A program made the position numbers and the translations under genes. Below are positions 52,119 to 60,365 of a stretch of DNA of 64,000 nt, in pieces. The DNA comes from Diacronema lutheri. Lineage: Eukaryota; Haptophyta; Pavlovophyceae; Pavlovales; Pavlovaceae. Position 1 is the stretch's first letter. Every line of letters begins with the position of its first letter. The notes below the pieces were generated by a model. It was given only the letters and a program-made list of their open reading frames with translations. It did not search any database and was not told the origin of the DNA. The stretch is from the NCBI GenBank assembly GCA_019448385.1, contig JAGTXO010000003.1, positions 496,001 through 560,000 of the forward strand, read 5' to 3'.

Positions 52119-53207
52119 TCACCGCGGGTAGGCGGGTGCTGCGAGCCCCGAAACACTCGCGCCGCTTTCGGGCACCGCACCATCGCTCGCGAGCCCCGCG
52201 CCAAACGGGTCATTGGAGCAGGCGCCGTACGAGGTGCCGACAACGTGCGCGCCGCTGATCGCGCCCGACATGCCCGTCGCGACGGCGCCGCCCATCGTCA
52301 CGCGCGCGGCGGGCACTCCGGATTGCTGCAGGGCGGCCGCCAATGACGCGACGACCGCCGTGGCGAGCGTGAGCGTCGTCGTGACGAGCGCGGCGAGGAC
52401 GGCGCGCACGCTGCTCGAGACGAGCGCGGCGAAGAGCACGCCCGCAAAAAAGCCCGCCTTGTTCAGCCGGAAAAGGCCGTTGAGGCCCTTGCCTGCATCA
52501 GCCGCCGATGCGCGCGCGCGGTTCGGCGCGGCGGTCGGTGCCGGCGACCGGGCGGGCGCGGCGGCGCATGCGGCGAGCATCGTGCGACGGGTGCGCTCGC
52601 GAGCGCGCGGTGCGGTGCGGCGCGCACCTGCGGGCAGCGCGAGCAGCGTGCCAAAGAGCGGAGCTCTCTCGAGAAGGGCGAAGCCATCAAAGGAATTGAC
52701 GACCAGAGCGACTGCGAGGTACGACGCGAGCGCGTTGGGCAGCGAGCCGTGCTTCGCGGCGGCCCACCAGAGGTGTCCCCAGAGGAACGTGTGCACGAAC
52801 GCGCCCGGCCCGGCGAGCAGGTGCGGCAGCGCGGCGAGCACCGGCAGCATCCCGTACAGAAAAGCGATGGAGAGCGGCTCGTCGAAAACGTCCGGCGAGA
52901 AGAGGAGGAGCTGCGAGGGGCCGCTGTCGATGAGCGGCATCGATGCGCACGCGGCGACTGCAAACGTTGCGGCGATCCAACCGAGCTCGGCGTACACGCT
53001 CGCCGCAACGCACGCGATCGCAAACCAGAGCAGAAGGCTGATGACCGCGCGCGGGAAGTCGACGTCGCCGGCCGCGCCCGCCGCCTTGGGCGGCGGCAGG
53101 CGGCGCGACAGGAGCTGCGTTCCGAGGAAGAGCAAGGCGCAGAGAATTGGCGTTAGCGCCGAGGCGCCGAGCCCCGCGAGCATCAGCGCGAGGCCCACCA
53201 AGCTCAT
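52119..53207 (-). CDS. Hypothetical multipass membrane protein
   Basis: ~317 residues after removing an in-frame, stop-free 135-bp intron (52493-52627, GTGCGC...CAG), giving LLALPAG|KGLNGLFRLNK. There are six or more hydrophobic segments: LVGLALMLAGLGASALTPIL, VISLLLWFAIACVAASVY, IAATFAVAACASMPLI, IAFLYGMLPVLAALPHLL, NALASYLAVALVVNSF and the C-terminal RAVLAALVTTTLTLATAVVA. A WGHLWWAAAKHGSLPNALAS loop is distinctive. I do not recognise the family; a transporter or plastid-envelope protein is possible. The start is 71 bp from the divergent giant protein. Confidence 0.65.
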   Translation of the reverse strand: MSLVGLALMLAGLGASALTPILCALLFLGTQLLSRRLPPPKAAGAAGDVDFPRAVISLLLWFAIACVAASVYAELGWIAATFAVAACASMPLIDSGPSQLLLFSPDVFDEPLSIAFLYGMLPVLAALPHLLAGPGAFVHTFLWGHLWWAAAKHGSLPNALASYLAVALVVNSFDGFALLERAPLFGTLLALPAGARRTAPRARERTRRTMLAACAAAPARSPAPTAAPNRARASAADAGKGLNGLFRLNKAGFFAGVLFAALVSSSVRAVLAALVTTTLTLATAVVASLAAALQQSGVPAARVTMGGAVATGMSGAISGAHVVGTSYGACSNDPFGAGLASDGAVPESGASVSGLAAPAYPR

Positions 53208-53278
53208 CCGCGCGCGAGCGGATTGAACACCCGCAAGCCTTCTGCGTCTCTTTAAAAAGTCCAGCTCCGAACCCGCCC

Positions 53279-55715
53279 ATGCCGCGGTCGTTGGGGCCCA
53301 GCGTCAGGTCGGGCGCGCTTGCTGCGCTCGCAATCGCGGCGCTGTGCGGTCAGACGGCCGTGCGTACGCTCGCAGCAAACGCGCCCAACCTCGCCGACGC
53401 GCGCGCGGCCGACTCGGGCATCCAGCTCGCGCGCCGGCACCGGGCGGTGGGCGAGAAGCCCGAGGCGCTCTCGGCGCTCGTTGGCGCCGGCTCGCTCGTC
53501 GCGACGAGCGCGACGCGTGTGCGCGCGTGCGTGGCCGCGCTTGCCTCAAGCGCAGCCGGCGCGCTCGGCACGTACACGCGTTCGAAGCACACGGAGGGTC
53601 CGGCGCGCGCGTTCACGGCGGTGTGCGCCGGCGCGGACCTCGTGCACGCCAACGGCACGGCGCTCGTCTCACCCGACGCGCTCGAGCGCGGCGCGCTCAA
53701 GTTGGCGCGGCACGCGCGCACGGTGGCGAGCGCGCTGTCGCGCCACGCCTTTGGCTTCGCCGCGCGCCTAGCGCGCATCGTGCGAGCCATCAGCGCGTCG
53801 CTCGCACGGCCGCTGTGCGCCGGCGCGCGGCGCGCGGCGCGCGCGGTGCGCGCGCTCGCGCCTGCCCGGCTCCTCGAGCTGGCTGCCAGCTCGCCGCGCT
53901 TCTCGCACGCCGTCACCGGCCTCGCCGACGCGATGCGGATCGCGCGCGCGCGCGCGAGCGACGCGCGCGCGCGCGCGCTCAACGCGGCGAGCGACGCAAG
54001 CGCGCAGCTTGGCGAGGCCATCCTTAAGCCTGTGCGCGCTCTTGGCGGGCGCGCGCTCGAGCGCGTCTTTGCGCGCGAACGCGCTCGCGCGCGCGCGCTC
54101 GCGGCCGCCGTCGCCGCCGCGCACGAGCAGCGCGAGCGTTCTGAGGCGATGGCAGCGATGGCGGCGCTCGGAGCGGCCGCCGCGCTTGTGCTCGGCGGCG
54201 CGGCCGCGAGGGCCCTCGTCCTCATGCGCAGGGCCGCGCTCGTCTCGGCGCGGGAGGGGCGCGCGTCCGCCGCTGAGATTGACGCGCTGCGCATCGCCGT
54301 GCGCGCGCGCTTCGCCGACGGGCCCGCCGCCGGCGCCGCGGCCGTCGCCACAGTCGTCGCGGCCTCGGCTCCCGCCGTCGCGGCTGGCGGCGGCGACGCT
54401 TCGGCGGCGCGCGGCGCGCGGCGCGCGGCGGCGCAGGTGGCAGCAGACGGAGCGGCCGTCAAGGACATGCCGCCGCTGTCGCCGCGCGCGGCCATGCGCA
54501 GCCCGGCGGCGCGCGCCGCCGCCGCCGCAGCGGAGGCGCGCGCGATGGAGGCGGCGGCTGCCGCCGCCACCGCCGCCGCCGCGGCCGCCGCCGCTGCAGC
54601 CGCCGCCGCCGCCACGTGCACAACCGGCGCGCACGCCGACGCCGAACGGGCAGTGGCCGTGGCGATGACGGGCAGTGAAGCGGACGCGTGCGCCAGCCCG
54701 CCGCGCGTGAGCTCGAGCACAGCTGACGGGCACATGGCACCTCCCAGCTCGCCATCACCGTTGGTGCGTGCGGCCGGGGCGCCGCGCTCGAGCTCGAGCA
54801 CAGCCGGTGGCAGGCTGCGCGCCGATGCGCTGGGTGGGTGCGGCGGCCACGCGCACTTTGATGACGAGGCGGGCGGTGCGCCTGGCGCCGCGGCCGCTCG
54901 CACGAATGGCGCGAGCGCCACCGCCTCGGCGCCGTCCGCCGACGGCAGCCGCGCGCTCGACGGCGGCCTGGGCGCTGTCGAGCGGACGGTCGGCTGCCGC
55001 GTGACCTGCGGTACGGAGGTCACGACTTGCGGTACGGACGCGGAGGGCGACGGCAGCACATCGGCCGCTACCGCCCCGGCGTCGAGCGAGTTGGCCCTCA
55101 CGTGCACGCCGCCCCTGCCGCCGCTCGCGGCCGTTACGGCGGGCACGGCGGCGTCCGTGGCGCTCGAGGCGGAGCGGCGCGCGCGGCTCGCGGCCGAGGC
55201 GTCCCTCGCGGCTGCGGAGGCGGAGCTGAGCTTGTTGCGCGGGCTGCTCGCTGAGGACGAGGCTCAGATGCGGCTGCTCGTCGAGCGCTCGGAGACATCG
55301 CCGACGCAGCGCCTTGCGCCCGTCGATGCGGTCGTCGCCTCGGCGTCGTCGCCGCCGTACGTGCCGTTCGGAGGAGGAGGAGAAGGCGGAGGCTGCGGTG
55401 GGCAGGTGGGCAGTCTGCGCGCGCACGGGTGTGCGGCACAGCTCGGTGGCGCTGGCGCCATCTCCGCGCGGCGCGGCGGCCACCCGGTGCGCCTCTCCCT
55501 CGCCGCGGCGGCACCGTCAGCATCGCCACCCATTGACACGCAGCAGCGTCTTGCGCTCGTACGGCGTGCGGAGCGGTGTGCGGGCGCGGAGGCGGGCGAC
55601 GCGGCCTTGCCGATGTGCGCGTATCGGTCGCCGCCCGCGTGCGGCGGCATTGGCTGCGACGCGTGCGTGGCGGCGTGCGCGGACGACGCGGCGGGCGCGC
55701 GGCGGTGCGGCAGCG

Positions 55716-55747
<32 letters not shown>

Positions 55748-58054
55748 GCGCTCGTTGGCTCGGATGTGGCCGCGCAACTCTCGCTGCTCGGCATCGCCGC
55801 GCGCCGCGCGTCGCTCACGCGCGGCGGTGGCGCGCCGGACGGTGACTCGAACCTGCCGTCGACCGGGCGGCCAAGCACGCCGACCGCACTTGCGGCCGCG
55901 GCCGCCGGCGCGCCGGGAACGGCGCACCGGGCAGCGGCGGGTGTGGGCTTCGCGCCGCGTGCACCGCCCGCCGCGCTCGGCGCCGCGCTCGGGATCGGCG
56001 CGCCCGCGGCGGCGCTCGGCGGGCTGGGCGCTCCCTCCACCAACGCCGGCGCGCGCGCGAGCGCCTCGACGCCAACGAGCGAATGCCCGTCGCGGCCCAA
56101 CACCCCATCGGGCGCGGTCGCGACAGCGTGCGCGGTCGCGGGCGGCTGGCGGCTGCCGAGCGAGTCGGCCTTCGCGCGCGCGGCAGCTGGCGGCGGCGTG
56201 CCGGGGATCGATGATTCGTCAATGGCCACGTCGCCGCACGGCGCGGGCATGCTCGGCATCGCCGCATCAAAGGCATCGCGGCTGCGCGGATGTCTGCCGT
56301 CGCAGAGCCTCGCCGACGGCGTCTCTGCGGTGCTCGCGTCGACGCCCGGCACGCCGCCGCTCCCGCCCGCCGCGCCGTCGCCTTCGCCGCTCGTCGGCCG
56401 CCTGAGCGTGCGCCGCGCCGTTGCGGTGGCGTCGCACCCGGGCACGAGCGGCGCGCACGCGCACGGCGAGCCTGACGCCCCGTCGGTCATCGCGGTGAGC
56501 GCTGCGATGGAAGCCGCGGGGTGGACCTTTTCGCCAATCGGCTACGCTGCGCCGCCCCTCGCGCTCAAGCACCGTGGCTCGTGCTCGTCTCTCACGTCTG
56601 TGCCACAGTCGCCGCTTCAGCCCTTGTCGCCCGCCAACTCTGCTGCGCCGCCATCGCCGCTGCAGTCGGCACGCCTCGCGACGGGCGCGCACGCCGCGCC
56701 CCGCTCGGCCGCCGCTGGCGGGCTCGGCGGCGGAGTGCACGCCACGGACTCGACGTCCGCCGCCGCGCCCGTCGCGCGCGCGCCGCTCTGCGCCGTGGCC
56801 GCCGCTGGCCTGCCACCGCGCACGCAGCGCATGTCGAGTGTCGCCTCCATGTCCTCCGTTGATGCGGACGGGCTCGGCGCGGACGGGCTCGACGCGGCGT
56901 CCGCGGCGACGGCGGTGGCCGCGCGGACCGTCGCTGACGCGGCCGCGCGCCTGCGCGGCGGTGGCGGCGCGAAGCGCACGGCGCGCGCGCCGGCCGAGAT
57001 GCCGCGCGCGCGTCCTGCCGCGCACGATGGCGGCGCGCCGTCCCGTGCGCTCGCGGAGCCGGCGGCGGCGGTGTCCTCGCGCCGCTCGCCATCGCTCTCC
57101 GTCGCCGGCCCGTGCGCTCCGTCGGCCGCGCCGTCCGCGCACGCCAGCCCCGCCGCTGAGCTTCGCCGACACGAGTCGCCAGTGAGCTCGGCGGGGCCCA
57201 GCGCGAGCGCGCGCGCGAGCCGGACGATCGCACACCACCCGCTCTCACCGACGAGGCCGGCGGGCGAGATCTTGTCGGAGGCGTGGTCGGCCGACGAGCT
57301 TGCGCAGCTGCACACGGCGGAGGCGTCGGCCGACGCGGCGGACGGCCGCGGCGCTGACGGCCGCGGCGGTGATGGTCGCGGCGCTGACGGCCGCGGCGCT
57401 GACGGTCGCTTGGGCGCGTCGGCCGGCGCAGTCGAGCAGGCGACAGGCGGTGAAGTGGCCGATTGGCTCTTCGATCGGGAGCCGGCGCAGCTGTCACCGC
57501 GCGTGACGCGCCCGCCCGCCTCATCGCCCGCGCTCGGCGGGGCCGTGCGTGCGCCGCGCCAGTCCGCGCCCGCCATCGTCGTCGCCGCGTCCGACGGTGC
57601 GGGCGCACGCGCGTCGGCGCACGCACCCGCGCCCGTCGCGCCCGCACGCAGGCGCACGCCCGATGCGGCGCGCGAGGCGGAGGTCCGGGGCGTTGCGCTC
57701 GAGCCGCTCGCCGAGGCGGCATCGCACGACACACTGCCCACGCTGCATGCGCTCGGTCGCACGCCCGCACCGCAGGCCGACGATGCGGGCGGCGGCGCGG
57801 ACGGCGGCGCGAGCGGCGGCGCGGACGGCGGCGCGGACGGCGGCGCGGACGGCGGCGCGGACGGCGGCGCGGACGGCGGCGCGGACGGCGGCGCGGACGG
57901 CGGCGCGGACGGCGGCGCGGACGGCGGCGCGGACGGCGGCGCGGACGGCGGCGCGGACGGCGGCGCGGACGGCGGCGCGGACGGCGGCGCGGACGGCGGC
58001 GCGGACGGCGGCGCGGCGCGCAGTGCGCCATTGCAAGACGCTGTGCGCGCCTAG
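53279..58054 (+). CDS. Giant low-complexity secretory/membrane protein
   Basis: A 1591-residue single reading frame. The N-terminus (GALAALAIAALCGQTAVRTL) is a good signal peptide. Residues ~35-330 are Ala/Arg-rich helices. A transmembrane segment (MAALGAAAALVLGGAAARAL) lies near residue 300. The rest is Ala/Ser/Pro/Gly-rich with a short coiled coil (AERRARLAAEASLAAAEAEL), scattered SP-rich patches, and a C-terminal (ADGG)n tract. No catalytic domain is visible. It could be a surface or cell-wall-associated protein. GC bias opens other frames here, so the frame choice rests on the signal peptide, the TM segment and continuity. Exon structure inside it cannot be checked. Confidence 0.55.
57790..58019. 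repeat. 12-bp minisatellite GGCGCGGACGGC (about 19 copies)
   Basis: Near-perfect tandem 12-bp units encode (GADG)n at the C-terminus of the giant protein. An eight-residue GRGADGRG-like related patch lies at ~57345-57415, which may be the seed. Copies are almost identical, so the array is young and probably polymorphic. Confidence 0.95.
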
Positions 58055-58317
58055 GCTCCCTCCGCGGCCAGCCTCTGCCGCTCGCCGCCATGCCTTGTGT
58101 GTGCGCGCCCGCGCGCGTCGCGCAGCGCGCGCAGCGCCGAGCTGCAGGCCGATGACGCGGCTCCGCCCCGTCCGCCCCGCCGCACGGCGTCGCGCCCACG
58201 CGCCCGATCGCCGCGCGCGCGCCACGTCCTACGCCGCGGCGTCCTCGCGCCGTTCCGTGCGCAACGGGGCAGACGCCGCGCGTTCCGCTCGCAAAGTTGC
58301 AGCTGCTCGTTGCGCAC

Positions 58318-58630
58318 ATGGCCTCGCAGCTGCCGCCGACGCCACCTGTGAGCGGGCCCGTCTCGCGTCGCCCGCAGCACGCCGAGGAGCCATGCGATGC
58401 GGGGCGCATGGCGGTCACGCTCGACTGGCTGCGTACGCAGCGGGCAACCCTGCGCGCGCGAGTGAGCGAAATTGTCGACCGCGCGGGCGCGCAGGTGCGT
58501 GCGACGCGCAGAATGCGCGCGCCGCGTGCGCTTCGCAGCATTTTGCGCACGTCTACGGACCGGCGCTTTGCAGCATTTTGCGCACGTCTCACGCGCGCAC
58601 GGCGAACGTGCGACCGCCATATGCCGTCCC

Positions 58631-58673
<43 letters not shown>

Positions 58674-58908
58674 CTGCATCCGGCGAACGCGCGCCGCGCG
58701 ACCGGTCACGCAACACGTGGCCCCTGCGCAGCAAATGGAGACGCCAGTGGCGTCGAGGCGGTGCTCTGCCCGTCGCTCGCGTTCGCCAGCGTCCGAGTCG
58801 TCGGCAGACAGCTTGGGCTCGGGCGGGTCCGTCGCGAGCGTGCTGCAGCAAATTGACGCGCTCGAGCGGCGGTATGCGCTCGCGCTCGGCGCCGAGCCCG
58901 AGGATTGA
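58318..58908 (+). CDS. Hypothetical small coiled-coil protein
   Basis: 117 residues in two exons (58318-58494, 58732-58908), separated by a 237-bp in-frame intron (GTGCGT...CAG) that contains a 38-C run. Exon 1 gives MASQLPPTPPVSGP and the helix MAVTLDWLRTQRATLRARVS. Exon 2 gives a Ser-rich stretch and the helix SVASVLQQIDALERRYALAL. No family was recognised. The small heptad helices at both ends and the splice signals support a gene. An upstream exon is possible because the frame is open before the ATG. Confidence 0.5.
58633..58670. repeat. Poly-C tract (38) in an intron
   Basis: A run of 38 C lies ~60 bp upstream of the CAG acceptor in the intron of the small coiled-coil gene. It is likely the polypyrimidine tract. 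Upstream in the same intron a GCAGCATTTTGCGCACGTCT-like unit occurs twice (58534-58593). Confidence 0.85.
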
Positions 58909-58994
58909 GAAATTGCAGCCTCCGAGTCCCGCCGCCCGCCAGCATGAGGAGGGCGGGCGCCCACAGACCCCGACTGGCGACTGCTAAGAATAAT

Positions 58995-60188
58995 ATGACC
59001 GGGATGCGCGGGGATCGACGACATTGGTGGCTACTCGATTCCCCCGCAGCTGGTGCTGACCCCGCTGTCCTGATAAAGGCTTTTGAACAGCTGCGAGGCA
59101 CCGTGGTCCCCGTCGGCGCGGCGCGCGCCGGCGCGGCCGTGCCGGCCGGCAGCTTCGAAACGCCGGCTGCCTTGACGACGCCTGCCTTTGCCATCCAGGC
59201 TGCGCCCTCGCGCTCTGCTGGCCGCGCTCCGCGCGCCCCGCCGCCCCTGCCCATCGACTGCGCCGGCACCGCGAACAACGTACTTTTCGCCCCGGTCGGT
59301 GGGTTTGGGGGTGGCGGGGCGCGCGCGCACGGCCGCACGAGCGACGGCGGCGTGGCCTTCTCTACGACGAAACTTTCGCTTGCGACGGCTGCGCCCTCGC
59401 GCTCTGCTGGCCGCGCTCCGCGCGCCCCGCCGCCCCTGCCCATCGACTGCGCCGGCACCGCGAACAACGTACTTTTCGCCCCGGTCGGTGGGTTTGGGGG
59501 TGGCGGGGCGCGCGCGCACGGCCGCACGAGCGACGGCGGCGTGGCCTTCTCTACGACGAAACCTTCGCTTGCGACGGCTGCGCCCTCGCGCTCTGATGGC
59601 CGCGTTCCGCGCGCCCCGCCGCCCCTGCCCATCGACTGCGCCGGCACCGCGAACAACGTACTTTTCGCCCCGGTCGGTGGGTTTGGAGGTGGCGGGGCGC
59701 GCGCGCACGGCCGCACGAGCGACGGCGGCGTGGCCTTCTCTACGACGAAACCTTCGCTTGCGACGGCTGCGCCCTCGCGCTCTGCTGGCCGCGCTCCGCG
59801 CGCCCCGCCGCCCCTGCCCATCGACTGCGCCGGCACCGCGAACAACGTACTTTTCGCCCCGGTCGGTGGGTTTGGGGGTGGCGGGGCGCGCGTGCGCGGC
59901 CACGCGGCCAGCATCGCGGCGCTTGCCACGCTGGCGGCGGGTGGCGGTGCGCTTCGCCGCGGCGACAGGGGGCTGCGACGCGGCGGGGAGGGCGGCGGCT
60001 CGCTGGCGGCGGGCGTCGCGCTCTGCAGCGGCGGCGGGCGGCTTGGCGACGTGGCAGGCGGCGGCTCGGGGGTGGCGGTCGTCGCCGACGATCTTCGGGC
60101 CTCGGCGTGCGCGTGCGCGTCGGCCGGTGGTGTGATTGACGGCAGCCACCGGTGCGGCGGCGCGCGGGCGGCGGCGCGCGGTGGCTAG
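58995..60188 (+). CDS. Hypothetical ORF with four 63-residue repeats (strand uncertain)
   Basis: From an ATG at 58995 the + strand frame encodes ~397 residues: a unique N-terminus (MTGMRGDRRHWWLLDSPAAG, then VLIKAFEQLRGTVVPVGAAR), four 63-residue repeats (CAGTANNVLFAPVGGFGGGG core) and a Gly/Ala-rich tail ending at 60188. All other frames, including two on the minus strand, are also open across the repeats. Substitutions between copies do not favour one frame. I prefer the + strand because its N-terminus looks more like a protein and the following genes are on +, but the minus reading (STLFAVPAQSMGRGGGARGA repeats) remains possible. Confidence 0.3.
   Translation: MTGMRGDRRHWWLLDSPAAGADPAVLIKAFEQLRGTVVPVGAARAGAAVPAGSFETPAALTTPAFAIQAAPSRSAGRAPRAPPPLPIDCAGTANNVLFAPVGGFGGGGARAHGRTSDGGVAFSTTKLSLATAAPSRSAGRAPRAPPPLPIDCAGTANNVLFAPVGGFGGGGARAHGRTSDGGVAFSTTKPSLATAAPSRSDGRVPRAPPPLPIDCAGTANNVLFAPVGGFGGGGARAHGRTSDGGVAFSTTKPSLATAAPSRSAGRAPRAPPPLPIDCAGTANNVLFAPVGGFGGGGARVRGHAASIAALATLAAGGGALRRGDRGLRRGGEGGGSLAAGVALCSGGGRLGDVAGGGSGVAVVADDLRASACACASAGGVIDGSHRCGGARAAARGG
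59202..59895. repeat. 189-bp tandem repeat, about 3.7 copies
   Basis: Four direct copies begin near 59202, 59391, 59580 and 59769, the last truncated near 59895. Copies differ by only a handful of substitutions, and the period is a multiple of three. There are no spacers, so this is not a CRISPR-like array. Confidence 0.95.
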
Positions 60189-60264
60189 GCGCGTGTGGGC
60201 CTTTGGGCCTGCTCCGCCTGGCGCCTCGCTGCGCACTTCCTGACCCCATCTGTTGACCCGTCGG

Positions 60265-60322
60265 AAAGCGTCGTTAGTATGGAAAGTGTCGTTAGTATGT
60301 AAGCGCCGTTAGAATAATATGA
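60265..60322 (+). promoter_or_regulatory. AT-rich repeated motif upstream of the first RAP gene
   Basis: GAAAGYGTCGTTAGTATG occurs twice back to back (60265-60300), followed by a degenerate third copy, TAAGCGCCGTTAGAATAATATG. It lies within ~100 bp of the RAP gene start in an otherwise GC-rich background, so it is probably a promoter element. The same core in inverted orientation lies at ~48986-49000. Confidence 0.45.
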
Positions 60323-60365
60323 ATGAGTATGCAGGACGTAAAAAACCATTTTCGAAACTTTTTCG

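Noticed and set aside
57521-58225. Antisense ORF with (AAVR)n-type repeats
   Set aside because: It is the mirror reading of the 12-bp minisatellite; the + strand frame continues from a protein with a signal peptide.
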